The notes under the pieces are model-generated. The model was not told where the DNA came from. It saw only the letters and a program-made list of their open reading frames with translations, and did no database searches. Shown here one piece after another: positions 1-33,260 of a stretch of DNA of 64,000 bases. A program made the position numbers and the translations under genes. Source of the stretch: Glandiceps talaboti (Eukaryota; Hemichordata; Enteropneusta; Spengelidae). The DNA lies in assembly GCF_964340395.1 (NCBI RefSeq), contig NC_135568.1, positions 6,066,579 to 6,130,578 of the forward strand, in the 5' to 3' direction. How positions within the stretch are numbered: position 1 is the first letter of the stretch; each line of letters begins with the position of its first letter.

Positions 1-2776
1 CACCGAACACTTCCATTCTGTAATAAATCACACAAACTGTTTACTCTAGGAATCCTTTGGTTGACTTGATTAGGTTGAACGCACTTTTTTTTCGGATATT
101 CCATATTTTGGGTGAATACACTCATTTCAATAAAGTGTGCTCGAGTTCGTTTCGATACAATACCAAGACATTAAACATTTAGCATTTGTGTTGTTTGACA
201 TATTTTGTATCTTGGCTCTGTTTTGTCATAAAACATTCATGGGATCATTTTCTCTATTTATCCTCTACATATTCTGAAATTTCATCGTCCACTAGAAGAT
301 CTATCGATTATCATGTGCACTCCGCCACTCTGTCGACGTCGAACAAAAAAAGATATGAACAAATTTGGGATTATTATGAATGACCACCTAAGATGACCAA
401 AGTATACCTAAAGCTCGAAGTTGCCAGACTTTGACGTGAAACCAACGTATCACCGATTCGGACACTGTAGTTGGTTGCCTAAGGTCTACAGCATCATTCC
501 CGATAGTATGTCTTTTTATAAACAACTATTAGATAAGCTATTTCCATTAAGATCAGGTCGCATAGGTTGTGTAGGGTCTATGGTTTGATGTTGAAATTTG
601 TCAAACAGTGTTTAGGTGATCAATATCGTTTATTTTGAAAAATTGACGAAATTTTCAAAAGATAAACCGTATTTCTAATATTGCCCTAGAAATGTACACA
701 ACGTTTAGTTTTATCATTTAAGAACAATTCTGGTTATGCGATTAAGTCAATTTATAACAGGCAACGTTATCATTGACCTTGACCTGTAAATTGACCAGAC
801 ATCGATATACTCAATACACATGACTATTTAGAATCGCCTATCATAAACTCTGTCTATATGGAATTGCAATGAACAAAAACAAGCCGCATTCTGATATACC
901 ACACTTAACAGCTGTACCATGATAAAGGCACAGCAATCTCTGGTAAGATATTGAATTAATGGATGTGGGATCTGTTCCTCGTTCCCCATTTCCGTTTGAG
1001 GATAGAAGCTATCGTTAGAAATGGACATGAAATGCACTGCAATTAGATAACCGTGTGGTTTACCGCACCATAAAGTGTCATCGTCCGTGATACATTATCG
1101 CGGTAGTCAGCTCAGTGGACTATTAAACAGCTCTGTCGAGTGTGAAGTGTAGAGGTCAGTCTGTAGGTACAGTGGCGTTACTATATTACCATAAATCTAT
1201 ATTTTCCATTTTGACCATGTAGACTGGCTATGGCTGGCTCTGTTATTAAAAGAACCAGATCATGCGAAATCCAAAACAAAGAACTATAGCTCTTCAAACG
1301 ATATTGGATAGTTTGGAGTCACCAAATAGGAAGCTATACACATTTTATCAGTTTCAAATAGCTTCATTTTTGGTAACTCGCTTCGTTTTTCCAACATTTC
1401 ATTTTCGTCAAGGGATACATATTCAAATTGGTAATCAAACTTTAGAAAGTTTTTGTAGATATACTACGGAAGTGACGTTTCAGATGAAATCGAGGTTCTT
1501 GACCTTGATCGTGTGCGCGTTGCAGTTTTAAAAGCATGCTACGCACGTAGCCTCGCCTGTGATCCCCAGCTGGGTAGAGCTCCCGAAAAATTGCGCTTGG
1601 TATTTCCCGTAGGAAATGTGCAAAGGGTACATTAATTTAAAGACATGGAAGAGCCTGGTTGATTGGAGTTAACTATCTCGGAATGCTCCCTATAAATTTT
1701 GTGTGGACATTTGGTTAGTGTATAATTGCCCCATACCAGTCAGTTGTCAAGTTAAGTCATTGTTATCATAAAAACAATCTATCCGGGTCATTAGGTCTTG
1801 AGTGCGGTCTTTCATTTAATGTTTGGCATGTGTCGTCCATGTTTTATGTTGCCATTCTATTGACATTATTCTCACCTCGCATGTACATTCGATGCAGGGA
1901 TCGTCTGGACTTGGGAAAATTTCGCCTTCGCCATGTGTTTCGTCACCGTATGAACACCCTAGATCAAGAAAAAAGGTGCAAAGTGAATTTAGTACGGTCC
2001 ACTGTGGAACCCAGACTTAAATAACTTCATTAATATGGTCAAGTTGTTAAACACTATACACGGTTAGCGTAAATAAAATGTATTGTCAAAAGTACAATAA
2101 CTCAGAAGTCTTCAAACAATAGTCGGTGATAGTCTGAGTGAAGTTTTACAGGAAGGGGTAGTACTCTTTATATGCTATGACATCCATGAAGAAATTGTTA
2201 ACATGTCCACGATGGGTGTTATAGGCCTGTTTTTCGCATTATAGTGTTAGACTAGAGTTATCCACCATATGTCTTCCCTTTGTACAAGATGATGTAGTAC
2301 AGAGATTAGATAATAAAGACAAGACGAATTCCACGCCATTGCTCTCCAAATTGAGTGCTATTATATTCTTTCATCTCTCGTTTTGTTCTATTTTGTTGTT
2401 TCGAATTCAGCTTCACTGATTCTATTTTTCAAGAGATTATATCAATACGTATGAAATGTTGACTCGATTACGGAGTGCTCATATATTCTTTATCGTAAAA
2501 TGAACAATTTAAAATTGCCATAGAAAGTAATTCAGAAAAATGTGCCATTATTGAACACTTTCTCGGCTCTACGTCAAACATTGCCAGTTGCCAAGTATTG
2601 ACTTGGAATGTGAATGTGAGTGATTGTTCAGTGATTGTTCAAGATCAAGAGAAAATCGAAACAGTTATTGAAGTTCAGACCATCGGTATATTTCATTACA
2701 TGAGGGTTACTATACTGAAAGAATTGAATGGAGAGGTATGTTGCTTCACTTTATGAAAATGTGTTGCTATGGTTAC
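1..2776. other. Probable BMPER intron, no exon seen
   Basis: The next expected BMPER exon would begin VWC3. I scanned the minus strand for a cysteine-rich segment flanked by AG and GT and found none. The stretch is AT-rich with no long ORF, no microsatellite array and no recognisable RNA gene. Confidence 0.5.
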
Positions 2777-21531
<18,755 letters not shown>

Positions 21532-23688
21532 TAGTCACTGGTAATTGTAGACGGCCACCAGTCAAACTGTAACAAGCTCGCTGGATACCTCCTTTTCTAA
21601 ATACGATATGTCCGCAGACTCGAAACGTGCAACGTAAATCGAATGAGCTGCATGTGTTCCTTTCGCCTGTCTGTTGTAATGATTTGGTCGTCTAAAAAGC
21701 ACTCTTAAAGTTTATGAACGATACCAACTCCAGAAGATACCCGTAATCAGAGAAACCATACCGGGAGATATGTTCCTGGATTTGCACCGTCTGGTAGTCG
21801 TACCAAGTATTTTTTCCTCCTTTAGCAGCTCAGAGCGGTCTCCCCATTCATTCGGAGACCGAAAGACTATGTTACTACAAAAGCAGTGCTATGGTAAACA
21901 CCCCTCTTTGGGCATTGTTGGCAGGCAAGTAATGATGTATGTGAATGCAGATAATTAGCTTGAGACAACAGCATGGGCTGGTCCACACACTCTCCGCCAC
22001 CCCTCCGCTTAATAGATTGTCCCCGTGGCGTCAGAAGCAGCAGACAGATGAATACGTCATTTTTGTGCCCATTCAGATTTTGTGTTAACAAGTTTTCGTT
22101 AATGTTCCAAAGTTGGCTCCAACGACCAGTTGTATTTTAGCGCCTCTATTTCAACATTAGCTATACAAGTCACAAACATTTTTAACACGTTTCGATAGCC
22201 GTCTACCACGGGTTTCTTTGTTTTTCTTTTGTTTTTTGGTTAAAATACAAAATTCATATTATGCATTCAAAGCTTGTCTAGCCCTTTTCTTCTAATTTCG
22301 AGGGATAAAACATGTGTATAGGTTTTCCCAGGATCTGAAGTCATATATTTGAACACTGTGTGAGAAAGCTCGAGCCTACTACACACGTAACACTTCTCGA
22401 CCTTCAAACTCAAACGAGTACATATATAATGAACTGGTATCTATTTTCAATGGAGTGTAAAGTCCGATTTTCATAAGACGTAATTTATCAAAATCTACAG
22501 CAATCACATGATCACTGTGGACCGTTAAAACAGCCACTTTGGAAACTAGGTGACTGTCTGGTGTAGTAGTTGACGAGTCTCAATGCTGAATGCACACATT
22601 ATCGCGTGGCAGTCTAGCCATACATCCCCTGCTGTACATTGTCGACTGTCTGTCACTCCACGTGTCGCCGCGCCCGCCACTGGGACTAGTTCGCTCATTT
22701 TTTAGTATTCATCTGTGTACATGTATAATTTCGAAATGCGTTTAACTGTTGGTATTTCCACAACATGTACTCATCATATTTAGAAGTGTTTATTTAATTG
22801 GAGATGTGTTTACATATGATTGTTACCATAGGATGGCCATGTGTGGGCTTGTCGAAGTTGTCGGTCAATGTTGGTTTCGTTTTCAACACTAGGCAAGCAC
22901 ACACGACGACAAAAAGTACGGAAATATACATAGTCTTTTTTAAAAAATAGTGGTTCTTCTCGACAAGTTTTCAAGTTTTTAGTGTGATGACGTGTGCAGC
23001 TCACTGTAGATCGAGGATCGATGCCCTAATTTGGCCTAAATTGATTCATAATAGGTCGTACTCACACGTCGTATGGTGCGACCGTTATCGCATTAATCGC
23101 TACCTATGTAACCTTCTAGAAAAAGCGCCCTCACGGTTGAATTTTACAGTGAAATATAATGTGCTGGGCTCATAGACCCATACGATATAACACGTCACTC
23201 GACTCGGATACTCACCTTCCCCTCACGGTGTCTATGACTCGACTTAATTGAAACCGTACACGAATCTGCTTCAAAATTTGAGCAAAAAATGAAATATGCT
23301 TACAGGATATCTTTGTTGTGAGTTGAAAGTAAAACATACAAATGTATTGTATGTATGTAATTCACCCATATACAACCTACAAACAAGAAAGCAAATTCCA
23401 ACAAGCTTTCGTGATCGACAGAGCCATATTTCTTTTGACACACACACACATGGAATGCATTCTGCTAAGAGTCTGTTATCGCGATAATTGACACTAATTG
23501 CCTGCCTAATAACACATACCCCACTTTACCTACTACGAGTGAATATACATTCTTGTTTTAAGACAGAAAGATAAATGAGTTGTGTATCACTAAATGATGA
23601 AAGAGTAAACGATTTTTGGGCCAACGGAAGGTTAAAACACCCTAGGAGACGAATAGCTTCACCATCACATGCTCACCCGTTCACATAA

Positions 23689-23749
23689 TCTCGGTTACCC
23701 AGACTCTCGACACCGCCCCCAACGACGAGAGTCAGACGGGTAACCGAGA
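23689..23749. repeat. Short imperfect hairpin
   Basis: The left arm TCTCGGTTACCC followed by AGACTCTCG is answered by CGAGAGTC and GGGTAACCGAGA on the right, with a small bulge and a GC-rich loop. Confidence 0.65.
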
Positions 23750-24346
23750 CTACCGTCCACTTAGTCTCTTAGATTGTTTGGTGACTCGGAATACATGACT
23801 TTGGATGATATGGGGAATGATATGAACCGATGTACGTGGGTTTGCATTCAACACGCGTCACATTCTGCTGGTATCACACGCCCTCAACGGTCAATGTCGA
23901 GAAGGGGAAACAATCACGTCCACCAGTGTGATTTCTTCCCCGGGGTATATTACATCATTTCCACTGAAGCAGATACTACGCAAACAGTTACATTCTCTTG
24001 TCCGTCGTTAACAGAGACAATGGTTTTCCACGCTTACAAAATGGTCTTCTTGAATACAAGTTTACAATAGTTTATCGGAATGATTCGGCAGCATGATTAT
24101 AATAACTAATTAATTTACAACACACCCCCCCCCCCCGGACTGAAAGATACGTCGTGTCGTTCCGCCCTCACCGACCTCCTCTTCAAATTGTAGAGTGGAT
24201 GAGTAGGTGGATGATACATATAGTTGATGGACGAGTTACTGCAGTTACTGTTACAACTTACTGACAAACTGACTTAATACTGGCTTGCTCGGTATGAGCC
24301 CTGTCATGGTGCGCCTTACGTACGTACAGACTACAGTCACGTCAAT

Positions 24347-24436
24347 CCAATTAAAATCTGATGTAGGAATTCAACTTAATTTACCTATATTTCCTTCATA
24401 TTGTATCGTTTGTTCTTGATCTTTTGTTCTGGTTGT
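24347..24436. repeat. Solo-arm copy of the palindromic element at 51683-51910
   Basis: Shares ATTAAAATCTGATGTAGGAA and the following TTTACCTATATTTCCTTC-like segment with the left arm of the element upstream of the SPFH gene. No matching right arm is seen nearby. Confidence 0.6.
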
Positions 24437-27400
24437 GATCGCTTCTTCATACACTGGAAATCAAATACAGCAGGTAGGACAATGGTCTGCTTCGCCTTTG
24501 TCTCCCCTTGAAGCACTCATACCGCGAACAAAGTTGTGTATATTTACTAAACAAGAACTGTAGTCCTGCAATATTAATCAAATAAGAAACGCTTCATTAG
24601 AAATTGATTTGTCTCATTGGCAACAACGACGAACTGTCACAGTTGTATACGTGCACAACTTGTATACATCACTTAGTTTACTTGTTATTTGTCGATGAGG
24701 GCGCTCTACCACTCTGAAACATGACACAGTAAGGGCACGATACGTGAATGACGAAATGGGTCACACAGTGGGCTCGCCAATGGCTTGTGTTGGATCATAT
24801 TCGTTGCCAGATTCGTGATAATGTCTATAAAATATCATGTTAGGACAATATCACTTGAATTTTAGTCACAATATATTAGCTACTGTCACCATTTCCCTAC
24901 TTCCCTCCGAGGCTCCCACCCTCCCTCTCTCCCTCCCAAGGAGAGTTGACATCCATGATACGTACTCTACCGTGGCGTAGAACCGCGCGGCCGGCTGTGA
25001 CCAGAACAGTTCATACTATCTGAGCTTCGCTTCTCCAGGAATTTCGGAAATGTAATTAGGAAAGAATTACACTTGCAAATTTCATATAAATCATTGGATT
25101 GGCTGGTATGTGTCTCAGTGATACTGTATGTCTAATGACAAGTTTCATCTCAAAATAATGGCAATACTGAGCGCGTTGCTCAGCAACTGTGCAAGCTGAT
25201 GCAATTAATGTGACGTGTAGGAAGGCCACCTGTACGAATCTGTATCTCCATAACCTTGGTTGGCGTTATAATTGTTTTTGTTCTTGGAGTTGCCTTTTTT
25301 ACACAATGTGTACATGTATTTTACAGGATATGGAATATCATGAAATACAACCTGTTGCAAGTTAGTGTTCAATGGCTCGGTTTGATACTCTCACAAAGAA
25401 AGTGCACTTGCTGTAATGTCCATTTAACTAACCAACAGATGTAGGCACGCAGACGTTAATGATATGATGTCTGCATTTGATGTCTGTACGTGTATGGTAA
25501 CATTGCACGAAACTATGTATTCAATATTGCTATCTTAAAGGGTAGCGTGTGAAGTTTCATATTGGTTTCTGTATCAAACTGAGCCAATGAACACCAATTT
25601 GCAACAGGTTGCATGCATTCCATTGTCAGTGTTGAATAATTTTTATGTCAATAGACGAACGTTTGGTTGGTTCTGTAAGAGAGCAACGCGTTGTGTTGTG
25701 TTGTGATCCCGTGATGGGTGAAGTTGCAATGTATTAATTAGCATGATCTGATAACATATCTATGTTGGTCAGTGTCGTAGTAATCAATAACTCGTATGCA
25801 AAGTTCAAAACAAGGGTGTTCTGAACATCGGATAGCCATGTTGTTTGTTGGCAACCTCTCCTTTGGTGTTACATCGAATTGGACCTCCGAACTTGTTCCA
25901 TTTCTGTACTGACTGCATTAGGAACACAGGGAGGTACTCAGATTTTTCAACAGTGAGACGAGGTGTGCCTATCCAGGTTGCTATTCGACAGGTAAGTGTT
26001 ACTTGGTGGTAATACTACTCATGAGACTGTATGTGAATGGACGTGTTGCTATAGGAACGTAAACATCAACAAAGATGACAGGCCTTGGCAACCAAACTAA
26101 ATGCAGATAATATCATGGGTTTTGCAATTAGTTGTAACCAAGCAGTGCAGTGCGGTGTGATGTGATGTTCTTACATTTTGTATCAATGTCTCCTGGGTGC
26201 ATTATAGATTGTCCCTGAGACAACGCACGCTGTCGGTGAAACCACGCATAGTCTCGTAAAAACTTGAGCACATACACTGTGATTACAGTGTTGGCACGAT
26301 ATCCATTCGTGATATCGAATAGAGCTTAACGTATTGACGCCAAAATATATGTGGGCACCGCCATTTTATGATTACATAGCAGTAACCTTGTGAGATCCAT
26401 ATTACAACATTTTAGAAAATGGCAATGCTGAAACTTTCCGCCCACAGAGTATCTCGGGCCTGGCCTCAATGACAGCCTAGTAAAGTATTATACAACGGAA
26501 ATCAACCGATTCAAAACAAATTGTGGCTCGACAAAATGTTATTAACTTTGCTACACTCTGAATCATCATGTTGCTTGACTAAAATGACACTATTAAACAG
26601 ATCTATGTGTTTAATACAAGTGTCGTCTGGCTCGACAAAAGTCGTACAACCCGTCATTGCTACATTTTATCATCTGATTTACAAAAAAGTACCAACATTG
26701 CTATATTTGCTTTGCGTGAGCAGTCATCATTGTAGCAGATTGTAGCTAAATCAAGACATTAATTGTAACAAGGTATACTTTATTCAACATGTCAGTGGAT
26801 TAAAATGTAACAATTGCACTTCAATTTTATCAGTAAGATGTAGCAAATTGGAATGTTACAGTTTGTTGAGCCAGGCGATACAATGTAGCAATACCAGTAG
26901 AGCTAGACGATTTGTTACTACTCAACTAGCTTCCGTTGTACTTTTTGTTCAAACAGTTAAATTTTATAGACTGACTTTTTCGTCCTGTGGTTTGCCTGCA
27001 ACCCATAGAAGCTACTATTCGAGCTGTACTCAATGGCTTAATAACGACATAGTAACAAATACGAAATAACAAATTTCATTATACCGTATTCAAATGTTTG
27101 CTTTTTACAAATTTAGAATACCTTCATTTTAATATTACCAAAATATGACTAAAGATGATGGAAGTTATAACATGTGAGTTGAGAGATGAGTACTTTGAGG
27201 ATCACTCTCTTTCTGCACTGATGTTGACTACAATATGTACATTAACTTAATTTGTTCCAGTCATTTTAACTTGTATTGTTTAAATACTGTAACATTTGAT
27301 ATCGGCCCAAAATATCAATTTTATGTCTATTTAATGAATAATAATCATAGCCAGGAATCGGCTAGATTCAACAAGTTAGGACAAAAGTACATATTAGTAC

Positions 27401-28066
27401 ATAATTCTGAAGGAGTATACATCTATACATTGTGGTCTGAGATAGTGTGTTTACATTAATGTGACCCGTATGTATCAGGTCATAATAACTGAAGTCATGT
27501 GATGTTTATAGAATGATAGGTTGATTGACAGCTAATAGGTCAAGACATGTTCTTTCCTAGTATGTATTTGAAGAGATCAGCGAAACGAAAGAATAATACC
27601 ATAGAAATATTTATTTTTACGCACTGTGTATTGACACGTGACAGGTACGGGTGTTCTATTAGTCGCAAACACGTGGGCATCGGATTTAACGACATTGAAT
27701 AGTTTAATAGTTGCCTACAAGATGTACTTATGTAAAAGTTGGAAAAACAAGATAAAACAGAAAGTTATAGACAAATATTCCTAATTATTTGTTTGTTAAT
27801 TATTTGTTTGTTTACCCGATTCTTTGTTTGTTTCTTTGTAAAATGTGAAATTCTGTCTTTTTGGTTGTCATTATTACAGAGGTACAGTGGCAAGACGTAT
27901 TCAGTTCACACAACTTTATCACCCATTATGTATGTCTTTTCGTGTTCGTCTTTTTCTCCAAATGCCATTTCACCCCATACTGTACTGAAACAAGCCTAGA
28001 GTAATAGTACAAATGTACTGCAATATGTATATCTATTGTATTTTTGGTTGTCATTATAAGATATAT

Positions 28067-28166
<100 letters not shown>

Positions 28167-30239
28167 ATATATATTGATTGCTTTTTGGCAGTGCAACACC
28201 ACCTTCTTCGATATGTATATCTCGTAGCACATATGATTACCTGTTCATATATCGTGAATCTATCTATTACTAACAGACTGAAAGGTCAAAGTCTTTACGT
28301 AAATGTCGTGCACTGACTTTATCCATAACAGTATTGGTGCAGTCTTTTCATTCAATACTGGAACAGATGACAATTGACATTCTTGCTTCTGGGTCCAGTT
28401 GCTAAACCACGAGAAGGTTAACTTGTTGTGAACATCACGTCCAGGGGTTGACGTTTGACCTTACAGACTTTGTGCGTGCATACAACTAGTAATAACCGTG
28501 TTCTGAAAGCCTGGCGTACACGAGGGGAATCAACTGAGCAAAATTTCACTAGTGGCAATTTCCTCGAGCCGATGCAACTATCCGCTATCAAAATGTCAGT
28601 TAGGATAACGGAATAGTGTAGAAGCGATAGTCCTTGAAGTCTACAGCTAGACTAACGTCGCTGGATATATGCCCACACTTTACAAATTTATGCATGAGTT
28701 ATGTTTCGCGTGTAGTCATAGTTTTGAAAACATAAAAGTCGAAATCTCGTATATATCTTTAAAACCTCATCCTGAATCATAACCCGCCGTTTGTTTCTTC
28801 GAGGAAATGAAGACGACCGGCCAGAAGCATTTCCATAGCGAAAATTTCAAGTCTGAGCAGGCGTAGACGGTGATCGTGACGTATGTGATAATGTGATGAG
28901 ACAGACGCAGGCTACGATGGCTAACATTGTGTGCTGACATTCACATCTTCAGTTTACATTTGTTTCTTGTTCATGTCAGAATTTGTCCGTGTAATTTTGC
29001 TTACACATCGAAAGAGGAAAGTGAAATGTATTATTAGTGCGTAAATTTCAACGCGCCAAAAAAAACACGACAAGGCAGACGACAGTATGGCAAGTACTGC
29101 TGCACAAACCCGTTACTACCGTGCTTTCAAGTTACATTACAGACGTACGAAAATGCGTTCGCCAAATCCGAGAAATTAATGTAAATGTCGATAATTACAT
29201 TTGACAGGACATCGCAAAATTGTGAGGGGAGGTCAGACTTATTAAATATAAACCTTAGCAATTACCTCCGAGCAGACGTGGATGAGCTGGTTGGCCAAAT
29301 AACGCTATCCATCTTACATTTTTCCAGACTCGATTTTGGCTTAGGAAAAGGTGCAAACTATACCCCACCCACATGCTGTCTGAAGTGCTGAGGCTCAGCT
29401 TTCTGCACAACGTTTTACCATTTTGTAAACATGGATTACTAAAGTGGGGAAAGTCCTGGGAACTCCTCGCAGCCCTGCAACAAATTCTTTCGTTAGTCCG
29501 CAGAGTCAGACCACTAATTAGTGGTTTGTTGTAGGCTGTCAGTGCGCATGGCAGAATTACGCTCATTGATTGGTCAATGACATCTGTCAATCAATCCCGG
29601 CGATCGGTCAAATTACTTCATGCATGTCGCGTCGTGTACGCACTCTGTCGCGATGTCGTAGCTAGTTAATTGGGGTAAGTTGCTAGCCTTGAGCCTCGTC
29701 GCATGTGACGAATTGCTTCATCTATCATTGCATGCGTGGGGCCCCCGTGTAACTGGACTTTTATTCGCAGGCGCTAGACTAGGCATACCCGTGGGCTAGC
29801 CACGGCAGGTGCAATTCATATTTGCGAACCATTTGCAATATAACAAGTTAAACTATTAAAGTGAAGTATTTGATCAGAATCTTGCTGTACTCCAGAAACC
29901 CTCTTTCACCATGTAGATGAAGTTCAAAGCAACACTAGTATGCCATAATAGGCGAAAGTTTCCCTCCCACAGCTCCCTGTTTGTGTTCCTTGCAAGACAT
30001 AGCATCACATATACGATAAAACAAAGCGAAAACCCAACTGCATTCTCGTCACAAGGGGGCGATGTTCATTGTCTCAATCAACTTCGATGTGGTTTCAGAC
30101 ATAATATATATCATTTCATTCACCTACCCTACAAAGGAAAGGAAGACAGCAGAGTTGTATAATTGAATCGTTATGTATTGTCCAATCTCCTACGTCTTAA
30201 TGATATTTAGTATTGTTTATCATGTTTTGTTTTATTCAG

Positions 30240-32936
30240 ATGCCAAATTAACACCACATTTGATTCCACCATGTCTGGTCTACCAGACCTACCGGGAACA
30301 GGCCTAACTCTGCCATATGATGTTACCAACCTTAACCTTTCTTTTAACTCCTTGAAAGAACTGCCTGAGGATCTCCATGAACGATTTGTTAATTTGGAGG
30401 AACTAAGCATCAGTAACAATGACTTGAAGTCTCTTCCTAGTTCACTGTGTAAGCTTGCTAGACTTGTTCTTTTAGATGCAGGGAATACTGAAGATGTTGG
30501 CAATAGGCTAACATCTCTTCCATCTGAACTTGTTGAATTGAGGTATTTAGAAAAGGTTTATCTGAACTGGAATGACTTCAACAACTTTCCAACAGTCCTG
30601 TGTCAAATGTCAAGCCTCAGGGAGATAGACTTGTCAAAGAACTCCGTTAAGATCATTCCTGCAGGAATAGCCAACCTGATGTGTCTCGAAAAGCTAGACA
30701 TCTCATCCAACAAAGTCGAACATTTGCCTCCTGAAATATGTGAACTTGGCAACCTGAGAGAACTTATTGCCTTCAGCAACAACCTTCAGCAGCTACCAAA
30801 GAGATTTGGAAAATTGACGAGTCTAGTAACGCTTCATATCGGGAAGAATAAGAACTTGGGATTTCCAAGTCATGTCCTTGAGTTGACAACTCTTGAAAAT
30901 TTACATGTGGATGACAACAACATCGAGAGATTGCCATCTTCGATTGGTACCAGTTTACCCCAACTGACAGAACTTAGAGTAGACCACAACAAGCTGTCAG
31001 ATTTGCCCGGCAGTATATGTAACCTGGGTCATCTTGTCACCTTAAACCTCTCGCATAACTTGGTTGGATCTCTTCCAGATGACTTTGGATATGGTCTCAC
31101 CGATTTGGAATACCTCTACATCAGTAACAATTGGATATCGCATCTTCCAAAGTCGTTTTTTTCACTGTCGAAGCTTACAACCCTCGTTGCTGACAGAAAC
31201 AATATTAGCAAGCTACCTTATGGCTTTAGCCTTGAGCTTGCAAATCTGCAGTACATCTCTTTGGCACAGAATATGCAACTGAATTACCCACCTCGCACAA
31301 TACTTGAACAAGGTATAGAAAGGGTTCGAGCATTTGAAAGGGATAGGCATGTCTCACGCATCAACAGTGGAACATCCACTCAATTGTTCAATCGCCCACA
31401 AACATCCATTAATACAAGTATTCATCACAGAAGCAGGACAAGGCATCTTGAAGATCAAGCAGTATCTAATATCAGACTACCGCGACAGGACATCATTGAG
31501 GAAAATACAAGATACAGACGGCCTCACACTTCCACAGTAGTTACTGGTCAACGTATGAGAGAAGGTTATACACATAATAAAGGCAGGGCAGCTGATGCAG
31601 AACCAGAAACATGGAGAGAGCCTACAACTGACCCTCTAGAGGGTCTAAACTCTAATGACCACTTTAGTGAGGATGATAAACTTCAAACAGACCATAGGAA
31701 ATTGCCAGAATGGCTGATATCTAACCCAAGTAAACCCAATGGTGTTGAAAACGGAGTTTATCCTATGAAAATGAAACCACATGGATTAGTAGTTATATTC
31801 AGCAATGAACACTTCAGTGAGCCTGGAAATCCATTTGCTGGGAATATCCCTAATAGCGCCAGTAAATATTCTCAGAGAAGAGGTACACAAGTTGATGTTG
31901 GTAAGTGTTTATTTTAATGTTAACGTTGTGTGTCTATAATTCATGCCAGTAAGCTAACATCATGGTGCTTCCATTTATTTGAATTACGTATGCATTACAA
32001 AAATAGCACAATAGCCATTTTTTGGTTGACACAATGCCTTCTGTTCCACACACTATACACACTTTTCTGTACAGGTGCATGGGAATATTATTCAACCATC
32101 TTGTCCTATTCTGGCCCTCTAGCCTGAGGTACAATGGTATTGCAGGTACCAAGATTGACAAAAGCTGAACCATAAACTTGACAAGGGTCCATGTCAAAAG
32201 GTGACCCTTTCAAACACCAGAAAATACCAGTTGATGTTACTTGTACGATAATTTTATATTTACAGACAGACTAACACAAGTGTTCCAAGACTTTGGTTAC
32301 ATTGTACGAGTTCATAAAGACCTAACTCTTTTTGAGATGAAATTCCACCTTGATGACATACGGAAGGAAGATCACAGGTATTTTGACTCCTTCATCTGTT
32401 GTGTGCTCTCTCATGGAAAACTTGGCTGTATTGTCACCAGTGACTGTAAAGATCTCTCAATTGATGACATAGAAGACAAATTCTCAGCTAAACATTGTCC
32501 AACACTGCGTGGAAAGCCAAAAATCTTCTTCTTGCAAGCTTGTCGGGGAAAGAAACGTCAGCTGGGCTATGCCATAGATGCGGGAGATGATCAGTTGACT
32601 CCTCCTGCTCTACAAGGTCATAGAGATGATGGTTCCACTGGAAATGTCTCAACTGTCCCAGACAGAGCTGATTTTCTGTTTGGATATGCCACAGTTGCAA
32701 GCTGTGTGTCCTACCGTGATGCGACATTTGGATCCATCTATGTTGAGAAACTGGTGGAATGTCTAAGAAATCTTGCTGGTACGTCACACCTCCTTGATAT
32801 ACTGACCGTAGTGAACAGGAAAGTGGCTGAGGAGATCATTCCTGAAGGGATAGGTGATGCTATTGCAGAATCAAGACAAGTTCCAGCACCACAGAGTACA
32901 CTGAGAGGTAAAGTGTACTTCAAAGTCTGCAGATAA
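30240..32936 (+). CDS. LRR-caspase fusion protein (766 aa, two coding exons)
   Basis: Coding exons 30271-31900 and 32266-32936 join in phase (donor GTAAGT, acceptor TTTACAG). Residues ~12-345 form 14 leucine-rich repeats of the LxxLxLxxNxLxxLP type, as in SHOC2, PIDD and Roco proteins. Residues ~350-495 are a polar, probably disordered linker. From about residue 502 there is a full caspase domain: HGLVVIFSNEHF, RRGTQVD (substrate-binding Arg), LSHGKLG (catalytic His ~593), FFLQACRGKK (catalytic Cys ~636), then small-subunit motifs ADFLFGYATV, VSYRD (usually SWR) and LTVVNRKVAEE. All catalytic residues are present, so activity is likely. The ATG at 30271 has a good context (CCACCATG). However, the reading frame stays open upstream to an apparent acceptor at 30238-30239, so a further 5' coding exon (for example a death-fold domain) is possible. 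Family knowledge suggests an initiator-like apoptotic or immune protease; the ligand is unknown. Confidence 0.9.
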
Positions 32937-33094
32937 ACTTTTATCAAGATAAATACCTCTAACTGAAGCCTTTTTTAATACCTAAGACCAGTATTATATC
33001 GTACAAACGCATAACAATGCAGAGGGCAGCAGACAGCCATGTGTATGAGCAAGTGGTGTGTTTACCATATCATATAACATTTGTGGATTTACGT

Positions 33095-33260
33095 AATAAA
33101 ACATATTATCGCCCTGATATTGGGTTATATGCCTTCGATGCAAAGATACATCATACACGTTGTGCTGATTGTATCCTTGCCCTCAGGCACATATCCAGGC
33201 AATAGTATATAATGTTAGGTGTATATAAGCTTTTTTCTTAGATGAGCCAGTGCAAATAAA
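33095..33260 (+). terminator. Candidate polyadenylation signals of the LRR-caspase gene
   Basis: AATAAA hexamers occur at 33095-33100 and 33255-33260, about 160 and 320 nt after the stop codon. Which is used cannot be told from sequence. Confidence 0.4.

Noticed and set aside
1262-1531. 89-aa plus-strand ORF
   Set aside because: Isolated, in a probable BMPER intron, no domain or splice evidence.
32488-32787. 99-aa minus-strand ORF opposite the caspase exon
   Set aside because: Antisense shadow of the caspase coding exon; no recognisable features.
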